From: CAWBRT01 sp963814745
GTDB lineage: Bacteria; Acidobacteriota; Terriglobia; Terriglobales; Acidobacteriaceae
Direction of reading: 5' to 3'
DNA length: 64,000 nt
Assembly (NCBI GenBank): GCA_963814745.1
Contig: CAWFEA010000029.1
Location: 62,001 to 126,000, forward strand
Positions 33,724 through 42,860 of the stretch are shown piece by piece. Under the pieces are notes generated by a model. The model worked only from the letters and a program-made list of their open reading frames with translations, was not told the origin of the DNA and made no database searches. How positions within the stretch are numbered: position 1 is the first letter of the stretch; each line of letters opens with the position of its first letter. A program made the translations under genes and the position numbers.

Positions 33724-34656
33724 ATGTTTCCCGTGATGAAGCTGTTCAGCGTCGGTGATCAAGTCGAGCGCGGAGACTACACGGTGCACTCGCGCTTCCG
33801 GCGAGTGGTCAATTTCTCGAATGGCCGACAACTCGCCTTCTTGGTGAGCCGGGAAATCGGAGCCGGACCGCTGAACATCGTCGTGGCAGCCGGCTCCGAG
33901 CAGGCGCTGGCTGGCACGTCCAGTTTGCGAGTCGAGGAAGACTCCTTGCAGGTCGATGATTGCCGCTTCGACCTGAAGTGCTTGGATCGCTATCAATCCG
34001 ACTTCACGCTTCACGGTTGGACTCCCGATCGTCTTGGTTTGAACCTTGAGTTATGCAGACAGTTGCTGGTGGATGAGTCGCCAGCTGACAGTCTGGCGTT
34101 TCTGATTGCTCCTGAGAGAATTCAGAACTTCGCCTCCGCCGTCGAGCGGGCTCTCGTCAGCCGGGTGCGGCGCGGCGCCGAGCAGGTTTTCGGGGGCAGC
34201 CTGATGGAAGGAGTCTCCCTGCTGAAGGGATGCGGCGCGGGACTGACGCCCAGCGGCGACGATTTCATTGCCGGCGTGCTCATCGGCTTGCATTTTGTTC
34301 AGCAGGCTCGCCGGCGGGAGCTTGGCGAGGTCATCGATGCAATCCTTCGCGCGGCGACGGGCAATAACGTCTTTTCCAACACATTTCTCGATCTCGCCGG
34401 CAGAGGACGGGTCCTCGGAAACATGAAAGACTTGCTCATGGCTGTTCAGGGTGAGGACTCGGATGTACTTCGAGCCGCGGTGCGGGATCTGCTTGCGGTC
34501 GGCGCCACTTCGGGCGCCGATCTTGCCACCGGGTTTCTGATGACGCTGCTCGATGAGAAAGGGGCGGTGCCGCGGTGGAAGCGTGAAGTGGCGGCGCTGC
34601 GGAGCACCGGCAAGGTTCGGGATGAGAACCGCCTTCGCGAAAACTATATCCGGTGA
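33724..34656 (+). CDS. DUF2877 protein (YlbF/AllH-like)
   Basis: A 310-residue DUF2877 protein. The signature GAGLTPSGDDFIAGVLIGL lies near residue 171, and LRAATGNNVFSNTFLDLAGRG and SGADLATGFLMTLL follow. In E. coli the equivalent gene sits beside fdrA and ylbE and its product is reported as the third oxamate carbamoyltransferase subunit. Its presence completes the trio FdrA, DUF1116 and DUF2877 in this window. Codon use returns to the mixed pattern of fdrA, in contrast to the two preceding genes. The start is the ATG at 33724; an ATG at 33736 is also possible. Confidence 0.82.
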   Translation: MFPVMKLFSVGDQVERGDYTVHSRFRRVVNFSNGRQLAFLVSREIGAGPLNIVVAAGSEQALAGTSSLRVEEDSLQVDDCRFDLKCLDRYQSDFTLHGWTPDRLGLNLELCRQLLVDESPADSLAFLIAPERIQNFASAVERALVSRVRRGAEQVFGGSLMEGVSLLKGCGAGLTPSGDDFIAGVLIGLHFVQQARRRELGEVIDAILRAATGNNVFSNTFLDLAGRGRVLGNMKDLLMAVQGEDSDVLRAAVRDLLAVGATSGADLATGFLMTLLDEKGAVPRWKREVAALRSTGKVRDENRLRENYIR

Positions 34657-34659
34657 AGG

Positions 34660-35925
34660 TTAGTTGGCATCGGGATACACCGGCTCTGACAACAAATTCT
34701 TGCCGCGCGATTTGACCGGCTCAAAATTGGGCAGGAAGTAAGCGAGCATGCCGATTGCCGGCATGAATGCACACATTCGATAGACGAAATCGATGCTGGT
34801 CCGGTCGGCGAGTTTTCCCAGCATGGCAGCCGCCACCCCAGCCACGCCAAATGCGAAACCAAAAAACAGCCCCGCGATCATGCCAACCTTTCCTGGAATC
34901 AACTCCTGCGCATAGACCAGAATTGCCGAAAACGCCGAAGAGAGAATCAAACCGATCAAAACCGTCAGAATGCCCGTCCAGAAAAGATTCGCATAAGGCA
35001 ACAACATGGTGAACGGGAGCACCCCGATAATCGATCCCCAGATGACATACCTGCGGCCGATGCGGTCGCCGACCGGACCGCCGATCAGTATGCCTGCCGC
35101 AGTCGAGGCCAAAAAGGTGAAGAGGCGAATCTGCGCGTTCTGCACCGGCAGGTGAAACTTGCTGATCAGGTAGAAGGTGTAATAGCTGGTAATGCTCGAC
35201 ATGTAGATGTACTTGGAAAAGATCAGGACGAGCAGAATGGTGAGCGCAAACGCGGTTTTTTCCGGAGGCAATGGCGAGCGGGCATTGACCGCGGCCCGAA
35301 CTCTCATCCGTGAGAGTGCGGTGCGCCTGTACCAGTTTCCAACCACAAAGAGCAGAATGATTGCCAACAGAGCGTCTATGGAAAACCACGCAATGCTTCG
35401 CTGACCCCGTCCGATTACGATGAACGCGGCCAGCAGCGGCCCAAGCGAGAAGCCGAAATTCCCGCCCACCTGAAAGATGGATTGCGCCAATCCGTGTTGC
35501 CCGCCCGAGGCTAACCTAGCCACGCGCGAAGACTCGGGGTGAAACACCGCCGCTCCCACGCCAACCGCGGTCGCTGAAAGCATGATGGTATGGAAGCTGT
35601 TGGCCCGGGAAAGCCAGATCAAACCGCCGAGCGTGACCGTCATTCCGGCCATCAGTGAAAACGGCCTGGGCCGCCGGTCGGTGTAGAGACCTACCAGCGG
35701 TTGCAAGAGCGAGGATGCGATCTGGTAGGTAAGAGTGATTAGCCCTATCTGCGAAAAAGTAAGGTTATAGGAACTCTTGAAGAGCGGATAGAGGGCGGGC
35801 ACCAGTCCCCCGATGATGTCGTTCAACAAATGACAAAAGCCGATCGTGAACAGGATGGCAAATACAGGGGCCTCGCCCGCATTGCTTTTCAGCCGAAGAT
35901 CGTCAACCCGGTTTTGCGTAGACAT
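34660..35925 (-). CDS. MFS transporter, fosmidomycin-resistance (Fsr) type
   Basis: About 421 residues from the ATG at 35925 (a 19-residue longer version is possible). It is a 12-helix major facilitator close to Fsr: FTIGFCHLLNDIIGGLVPAL, the loop GLYTDRRPRPFSLMAG, SSRVARLASGGQHGLAQSIF with VGGNFGFSLGPLLA, and SKYIYMSSITSYYTFYLISKF. Fsr exports fosmidomycin in E. coli, but family members are widely used as general effluxers. The gene is convergent with the DUF2877 gene and only three bases away from its stop. It may export an intermediate or a toxic analogue, but that is inference. Confidence 0.85.
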   Translation of the reverse strand: MSTQNRVDDLRLKSNAGEAPVFAILFTIGFCHLLNDIIGGLVPALYPLFKSSYNLTFSQIGLITLTYQIASSLLQPLVGLYTDRRPRPFSLMAGMTVTLGGLIWLSRANSFHTIMLSATAVGVGAAVFHPESSRVARLASGGQHGLAQSIFQVGGNFGFSLGPLLAAFIVIGRGQRSIAWFSIDALLAIILLFVVGNWYRRTALSRMRVRAAVNARSPLPPEKTAFALTILLVLIFSKYIYMSSITSYYTFYLISKFHLPVQNAQIRLFTFLASTAAGILIGGPVGDRIGRRYVIWGSIIGVLPFTMLLPYANLFWTGILTVLIGLILSSAFSAILVYAQELIPGKVGMIAGLFFGFAFGVAGVAAAMLGKLADRTSIDFVYRMCAFMPAIGMLAYFLPNFEPVKSRGKNLLSEPVYPDAN

Positions 35926-36329
35926 TGTCCCAACTGCCGGTTTCGCGCGCAGCGAAAACTTCCATCGTTGTAGCGTGCGCACAATCTCAACGTGTGAGTT
36001 GCTTCAGGATGCTTCCGCGCATTCGCGCAGATAACCCCACGTCCCCGCGACCGGAATTGGGCCGGCTTGCAGTCCTTCCGCACACCGCAAACGAGATGAT
36101 AACAGTTGCCAGTCTCGTTCGCGAAGCAATGTTGGGCTGCTGTTCTGGCTCGCATCCTGATGCCGGCGGCGATTGAAGGCGCCTTCACAAGATGTCCGAG
36201 CGTCTGTTATAAGAAACGAGTCTGACCGGACGCGGCAAGGAAAATGTGACAATTGCCGTAACGTCCGGTGCTCGGCATCACGGCTTTTGTCGGGGTCGAT
36301 GAGGTAAAAAGTTCATACGTGGGAGACAT
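35926..36329. other. Divergent intergenic region
   Basis: About 400 bases between the Fsr-like gene and the DUF1847 gene. Open frames are present on both strands but lack motifs and look like chance reading frames. The only structure I see is the strong hairpin at 36225-36269. Confidence 0.5.
36225..36269 (+). promoter_or_regulatory. Strong stem-loop in the leader of the DUF1847 gene
   Basis: ACCGGACG pairs with CGTCCGGT, and the adjoining CGGCAA pairs with TTGCCG, giving 14 pairs with a three-base TAA bulge on the 3' side and a 14-base loop. It lies 60 bases before the DUF1847 start and has no T tract after it, so it is not a terminator of the normal kind. It may be a leader RNA element or a protein-binding palindrome. 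Confidence 0.5.
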
Positions 36330-36995
36330 ATGTCGAAACCAGTCGAATTGACCTGCTCTGAGTGCGGCACGCGCAGCTGTTACCGCCGTGACCAGAAGTA
36401 TCCGGCTTTCTGCCTGACCAAAGCGGCCGATGCGCAAGAGGTGGCCTCGGTCGTGGAGCAGTTGCGCGGCGACAACATCGAGGGACGAATGGCGCGCGCG
36501 GCCGCGGAAATCGAGGGCTTCTACTACGGTAAAGCGACTCGGGTGGAAGAAATCATTCTCTTCGCCAAACGCATCGGCGTTCAACGTATCGGTATCGCCA
36601 CCTGTTCGGGGCTCCTCGAAGAGGCGCGAACGTTCGCCAAGGTGGTCCGCGCCAAAGGACTCGAACCCTACACCGTCGCCTGCAAAGTCGGCTCCGTTGA
36701 CAAGCGCGAAATTGGCGTAGCGGAAGAAGCGCTCCTGCAAAAGAATGCGCACGAGGCCATGTGCAATCCCGTGCTGCAAGCAAAGTTGCTCAACCAGCAA
36801 AAGACCGGGCTGAATGTGCTGGTCGGCCTCTGCGTCGGGCATGATTCGCTGTTTATAAGGCACTCGAAGGCTCCGGTTACGACCCTCGTCACCAAAGACC
36901 GCGTTCTGTGCCACAATCCGGCGGCTGCACTTTATACCACCAATAGTTATTACCGGCGGCTGCTGGAGCCGGAAAAGCAAGCGGAGAAGCCGTAG
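36330..36995 (+). CDS. DUF1847 metal-binding protein
   Basis: A 221-residue DUF1847 protein. The N-terminal CSECGTRSCYRRDQKYPAFC has four Cys in a metal-cluster-like arrangement, then YYGKATRVEEIILFAKRIG, IGIATCSGLLEEARTF and VARKVGSV-type ACKVGSVDKREIG. Later, GLCVGHDSLFIRHSKAPVTT and DRVLCHNPAAALYT add conserved Cys and His positions. The family is uncharacterised and common in anaerobes, where metal or iron-sulfur binding is assumed. The start follows GGGAGACAT. A strong hairpin in the leader suggests regulation of its mRNA. Confidence 0.85.
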   Translation: MSKPVELTCSECGTRSCYRRDQKYPAFCLTKAADAQEVASVVEQLRGDNIEGRMARAAAEIEGFYYGKATRVEEIILFAKRIGVQRIGIATCSGLLEEARTFAKVVRAKGLEPYTVACKVGSVDKREIGVAEEALLQKNAHEAMCNPVLQAKLLNQQKTGLNVLVGLCVGHDSLFIRHSKAPVTTLVTKDRVLCHNPAAALYTTNSYYRRLLEPEKQAEKP

Positions 36996-37087
36996 CGCGC
37001 GCTAAGGCGCGCTTCGCAACCATAAGAGAACTGCTGCTGCCGCAGTGGCCGAGGCGTTCCACCGCCGCGTGGTAAATTGAAATTGTC

Positions 37088-37792
37088 TTGACCCCTGAGC
37101 TGGAAGCCATCTTGCGCGAGACTTATCGCGAACTTCGCCCGCGGGCGGAGATGCCCGCCTTCGAGGTCCGCTTTTATCCATTCGCGAACATCAATAACAC
37201 CATCCGGTTGCGAGAGGGAACGCTCAAGCTGCGCATTTCCGACATCCTGGAGGGAGCGCCGGAAACCGTACTGCGCGCCATCATCCACATCCTCATGGCC
37301 AAGATCTATCGCAAGCCCATCGATGCCGGCCGCGCCACGCGCTACCGGCGCTACGTTTCCAGCCACGACCTGCAGCAAAAGGCACACCTGGTGCGGCAAA
37401 TCCGCGGACGCAAGCTTTTCGCGTCGCCGCAGGGCCACACCTACGATCTGGATGCCATCTTCGAAGACCTCAACCTGCGCTTCTTCCATGGCTTGCTGGC
37501 GCGCCCGCGCATGTCGTGGAGCAGCGCCCGAGCGCGCCACAGCCTGGGCCATTACGACCCTGCGCACAACGCCATCGTGGTCAGCCGCATCTTCGATCAT
37601 CCGCGGGTGCCGCGCTATGCGATTGAATACCTGGTCTACCACGAAATGCTTCATCTCAAGCATCCGGTCAAGCTGCGCGGCAGCCGCCGCTCGGTGCACG
37701 GACCGGAGTTTCACGCCGAAGAAAAGCTGTTTCCACAGTTGGAGCAGGCTAAGCGATTCTTGAAGACTTTTCAGAACTGTTCCCCGGATTGA
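37088..37792 (+). CDS. SprT-like zinc metallopeptidase
   Basis: A 234-residue protein with the zinc motif YHEMLHLKHP near residue 190 and a downstream HGPEFHAEEKLFP segment that can give the third ligand, as in SprT/WLM-type peptidases. The N-terminal half (VRFYPFANINNTIRLREGTL, SDILEGAPETVLRAIIHILM) forms a conserved extra domain. The start is a TTG at 37088; no ATG is available. It is likely a cytosolic protein, since no signal or membrane segment is visible. The substrate is unknown. Its 3' end overlaps the convergent small secreted-protein gene by 22 bases. Confidence 0.75.
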   Translation: MTPELEAILRETYRELRPRAEMPAFEVRFYPFANINNTIRLREGTLKLRISDILEGAPETVLRAIIHILMAKIYRKPIDAGRATRYRRYVSSHDLQQKAHLVRQIRGRKLFASPQGHTYDLDAIFEDLNLRFFHGLLARPRMSWSSARARHSLGHYDPAHNAIVVSRIFDHPRVPRYAIEYLVYHEMLHLKHPVKLRGSRRSVHGPEFHAEEKLFPQLEQAKRFLKTFQNCSPD

Positions 37793-37932
37793 CAGCCGCT
37801 CAGCAGTTTCGCAACAGGGTGGTCGTCGGTAGGAAAAGCCCCTAGCTGGGCCTCCGCCGGCGGGTTGGCGAACAACAGACAGAAAAACGCCATCAACACC
37901 ACGATTGAGATTCGGCGAACCATGATTTTCAT
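37771..37932 (-). CDS. Small secreted peptide, hypothetical
   Basis: A 53-residue frame from the ATG at 37932, preceded by GGGGTGGATGG. It has a clear signal peptide (KIMVRRISIVVLMAFFCLLFA, cleavage near AEA) and a mature part of only about 27 residues ending KLLSGCQSGEQF with one Cys. It overlaps the metallopeptidase 3' end by 22 bases. No family is recognised; it may be a real short secreted protein or a chance frame. Confidence 0.45.
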   Translation of the reverse strand: MKIMVRRISIVVLMAFFCLLFANPPAEAQLGAFPTDDHPVAKLLSGCQSGEQF

Positions 37933-37965
37933 CCATCCACCCCGGAGGCAAGCCCGGCTCCGCAA

Positions 37966-38361
37966 ATTCTATCGCAATTTGAGACAGGGCAGTGGGCGCG
38001 CAGGGTCTGCGCTGCCGAACCTCCTTTGAGACACGCTGCGGATTTCGGCCAAGCCGCGCGGTCATCGTTTCGGCCAAGCCGCGCGGTCATGGAAGATGGC
38101 TCCTTTTGGCAGGCCGGCTCTAACCTGGGTAGCTGCTTGAATGGGAATAGCTGTTGCCCGGCGTCTCATCCCCAAGCGGAGAGTTTCAGGAGGCAGCGCA
38201 TCCCTCTACTCGTCGATAGACGCTTGCCGAACCCGACGATCTCGTTCATAATTGGTCGTGCACCCCTTTGGACTCCACCGAACGCGCTCGTCTTATGCGC
38301 GCCGGTGCCACCCCTCCGGAGCAAGGCTGCACAATCTACCCCCAAAATCACAGAGGTCGGC
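37966..38361. other. Intergenic region upstream of pyrG
   Basis: About 395 bases without a gene. An in-frame extension of pyrG runs through it but is not conserved in sequence style and lacks motifs, so I treat it as non-coding. It contains one tandem duplication, at 38043-38090. Confidence 0.6.
38043..38090. repeat. Tandem duplication of 23 bases
   Basis: The 23-base unit beginning TTTCGGCCAAGCC and ending GCGCGGTCAT occurs at 38043-38065 and again, identically, at 38068-38090, separated by two bases. The unit contains a GCCGCGCGG-like core. It appears to be a recent local duplication. Confidence 0.85.
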
Positions 38362-40038
<1,677 letters not shown>

Positions 40039-40083
40039 AAGCTCTTCACGGCTGATTATTCTCTAATCTGCACGAAAGGTTTT

Positions 40084-41320
40084 ATGAAGACATTCGTTAG
40101 GCTTTTGGTTCTGCTAGGAATCGTAATCGGGATCATTGCCTGCGCGCGTTCTTTAGGCGAGGGCAGCCTAACAGCTCGAAGAATGCGCCCTGTTGAGCAT
40201 TGTGTTGACTGGGCTGTCAATGCTTGCGAGCTGGCTCGTCTCCGATATGTATTCCTCCAACCAGCACAAAATTGCCATTGAGGAAGTTCAAGAAGCGCAT
40301 CGCACCAATCTTCGGACCTACGCGCTCAAAGCGGCAGAGAAGGTGACGAATCTATCCAATGAGCTTTCACGCCTTTCGACGTATCTCCAACAAGAATTAG
40401 ATTGCAGCGACTACAGAAACGTCGAAGAAGAGCTCCAAGCAAAAGAAGAACGGCTAGAAAGTTCAATTCACATAATCAAGACATTGAAGTCTGTCAACGA
40501 CACTTCCCTGAGCGACTGGCAAGGCGTTATTGGAGAGGAACTCGAGGAACAACGCGAGGAGAACCATGAGCGCGAATTGGAATTGCGCGCGGCCTTAGCT
40601 CAGATGGAGCGTACGCTAGAATCGCAGGTTGCTGAACTCGGCGCAAAGCAGCAATCTACCCCCGACATCCGCGCTGAGCTAGACTCCATGCGCAAGGAAC
40701 TCCGCTTGCTGATGTCTGCGGCCGGCGGCATCGTATTGCCTTTTCCCCGTTTTTCGAAGGCTCGGACGGTTGTCGAATCAAAATGTCCTGTATGCGGGGC
40801 CGCCACCCACTATAAGCAGAGCTCAAGTGGCGCTCGCATCAAAGCTGTACGATGCGATCAGTGCCAGTCCCGTCTTGTTGCGAAATACGACGAGCAAAAA
40901 GGCCACTACCTCAGCGTTCGATCCCCGGTCAACGAGGAGTTCACCTGTCCGTCGTGTGGCGCTGTGGGTAAACTTGCACTGGACCCCGTTCCCGGCGGCA
41001 ATGCCACTGGCCAATGCCCTGGGTGCGGCTGCGGAATATCTCTCGTGAGGGTCACAGATGGAGTCCGAGTCCGTCGGTTAGAGCAGCCGCCTATCCAACC
41101 AGCTCCGCTGTCCAAAGAGATAATTGAACAAGTGCGAAGTAGGTTGCCAGCGCAGCCTTGGCCTAAAGGGGTACATAAAGAGGTGGCGACTGACTTGGGC
41201 ATTCCTTTGGCTACGGTGCGTCACGCGATAGAAGAACTAATAATCCGGGGCAACTTTTCGCCACAAGAAGACGGAGTTGTTCTCGAGCGACCAACGGCTG
41301 CACTCCATCCGAGCATCTAG
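40084..41320 (+). CDS. Membrane-anchored coiled-coil protein with zinc ribbons and C-terminal winged helix (frameshifted)
   Basis: About 411 residues after one frame correction near 40165-40172. The first frame starts MKTFVRLLVLLGIVIGIIAC; the second carries LEECALLSIVLTGLSMLASW, the second membrane segment, giving a hairpin anchor. A long coiled coil follows (residues about 75-190 of the joined protein). Two zinc ribbons come next: CPVCGAATHYKQSS with CDQC, and CPSCGAVGKLAL with CPGCGCG. The C-terminal 70 residues look like a winged helix (VATDLGIPLATVRHAIEELI). Base composition is less GC-rich than its pyrG and kdsA neighbours, suggesting transfer. Function is unknown. Confidence 0.65.
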
Positions 41321-41433
41321 GCCCGGAGGGAGGGCTTTTGGTCCTGGGGCAGGATCGTTTCGGCGGATCGTCGGCCGTCTGGAAGGCGTCGCGCTTTCCA
41401 CCATCCCCGTTCATCCCGTACAATCGCTGTCGC

Positions 41434-42276
41434 ATGTCTTTCCAGGTGCAGAGCGTCAACGTCGGCGGGCCGGAGCTGTTTCTGATTGCCGGGCCTTGTG
41501 TTATCGAGAGCGAAGAGCACGCGCTGAAGATGGCCGCGGCCATCTCTGCCGTGGCGCGCGAACTCGGCATTCCGTATATCTTTAAAGCCTCTTACGACAA
41601 GGCAAACCGCACTTCGCTCGCCAGCTTCCGCGGACCCGGCCTGAAGGCTGGGCTGGCGATTCTGCGCAAGGTGGCCGAATGCGCCAAGGTTGCGGTGCTA
41701 ACCGACGTGCATGAGCCCGCGCACGTGGCCGCTGCCGCCGAAGTCGTCGATGTGATTCAGATTCCGGCTTTTCTCTGCCGCCAAACCGACCTGCTGGTGG
41801 CGGCGGCGAGGTCCGGGCGCGCCATCAATATCAAAAAGGGGCAGTTCGTCGCCCCGCAAGATATGCGCCACGCCGTCGCCAAGGTGCGCGAGGCGGGCAA
41901 CGAGCGCGTCTTTCTCACCGAGCGCGGAGCCTCGTTCGGCTACAACAACCTGGTGGTCGACATGCGCTCCCTGGCCATCATGCGCGAGTTCGCGCCCGTG
42001 GTCTTCGACGCCACCCACTCCGTTCAGCTTCCTTCGGCGGGATCTGCGTCCGGCGGCGCTGAAGGCAAGAGTGTGCAGTCCGGGGGACAGCCGCAGTTTA
42101 TTCCCCTGCTCGCGCGCGCGGCCGTCGCCGCCGGGGTCGACGGAATCTTCATGGAAGTACACGACAACCCCCGCGAGGCGAAGTCGGATGGAGCCAACGC
42201 GCTCGACCTCAAGCGGCTGCGCCCGACTCTCGAAGAGCTTCTGCGGGTGCGCCAGGCGGTTGCTCCCCGTCCGTAA
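41434..42276 (+). CDS. kdsA: 3-deoxy-D-manno-octulosonate 8-phosphate synthase (2-dehydro-3-deoxyphosphooctonate aldolase)
   Basis: A 280-residue enzyme that condenses phosphoenolpyruvate and arabinose 5-phosphate to KDO-8-phosphate for lipopolysaccharide. The start at 41434 (MSFQVQSVNVGG) is chosen because ELFLIAGPCVIESEEHA follows at the usual distance. Signature segments FKASYDKANRTSLASFRGPG, DVIQIPAFLCRQTDLLVAAA, NIKKGQFVAPQDM and VVFDATHSVQLP are intact. A Cys in AFLCRQTD and the absence or presence of the metal-type Cys in the N-terminal region could tell which metal class it belongs to, but I did not settle that. It implies a Gram-negative outer membrane. Confidence 0.95.
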   Translation: MSFQVQSVNVGGPELFLIAGPCVIESEEHALKMAAAISAVARELGIPYIFKASYDKANRTSLASFRGPGLKAGLAILRKVAECAKVAVLTDVHEPAHVAAAAEVVDVIQIPAFLCRQTDLLVAAARSGRAINIKKGQFVAPQDMRHAVAKVREAGNERVFLTERGASFGYNNLVVDMRSLAIMREFAPVVFDATHSVQLPSAGSASGGAEGKSVQSGGQPQFIPLLARAAVAAGVDGIFMEVHDNPREAKSDGANALDLKRLRPTLEELLRVRQAVAPRP

Positions 42277-42286
42277 TGAACGGAAG

Positions 42287-42436
42287 TTAAGCCTTTTCCG
42301 TGGCTTCTTTAGGGGTTGGCGGGGCCTGGTTTGCGTCCTCGCGCTTGGGCGGAGCAGGGGCTTTGGACTGCTTGGCAGCCTTCTTCTCTTGCTCGGCCCA
42401 GTGCTTTTCCATGTCGCGCATGTTCTTGGTTTTCAT
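42287..42436 (-). CDS. Small charged protein, hypothetical
   Basis: A 49-residue frame from the ATG at 42436. MKTKNMRDMEKHWAEQEKK is a charged helix, followed by a Lys/Pro/Ala-rich tail (SKAPAPPKREDANQAPPTP). There is no hydrophobic core, so it would be largely disordered. The ribosome binding site is weak. It is convergent with kdsA and only ten bases from its stop. It may be a real short protein, but the evidence is composition only. Confidence 0.4.
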   Translation of the reverse strand: MKTKNMRDMEKHWAEQEKKAAKQSKAPAPPKREDANQAPPTPKEATEKA

Positions 42437-42860
42437 AGAACTAGATTGCCACATCCGGCGCGCGCTCGCCACTCCCGGCCAATTCGACCGACCTGTCATT
42501 TAGGGGGTTACGCGCACGGCAGTGATTCGAGTATCATAAAGATGGGAGATTTTTATGATCCAGCTAATGCCACATCACGAAGCGGTAGCAAGCGCCTTCG
42601 GACAGCGTGGCGTGCAGCGCTGTTCGCCGCGGGTACTGGCCCATTTTTCGCCCTCGCACTCCCGTCCCAGCCTTTTCGCCGGCGACTAGTTTCCGCCTCC
42701 ATCGTCATGCAGCCCGGCTGCAACTGAGTGGGCACGAGCCCAAGCCGCTCGTCCCGCTGACAGGTGACTGCGTTAGGCCCGCGTATCTGAGGCCGCGCGC
42801 CCTATTTGCCCCAAGAAAGTGTGAGACTCGCGCTAACTGGGGCCTCGATGGAGGAATCCA
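42437..42860. other. Intergenic region upstream of the aminotransferase gene
   Basis: About 420 bases. A 61-residue plus-strand frame at 42542 (MGDFYDPANATSR start) lacks a ribosome binding site and any family pattern. I see nothing else apart from GGAGGAATCCA, the ribosome binding site of the next gene. Confidence 0.5.

Noticed and set aside
36996..37025. GC-rich hairpin after the DUF1847 gene
   Set aside because: AGCGCGC/GCGCGCT can pair but no T tract follows and the bases are low-complexity, so I do not call a terminator.
38026..38361. In-frame extension of pyrG by 112 residues
   Set aside because: The conserved CTP synthase N-terminus starts at 38362, and the upstream part contains a tandem repeat and no protein-like pattern.
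42542..42727. 61-residue plus-strand frame between kdsA and the aminotransferase gene
   Set aside because: No ribosome binding site and no family-like composition.
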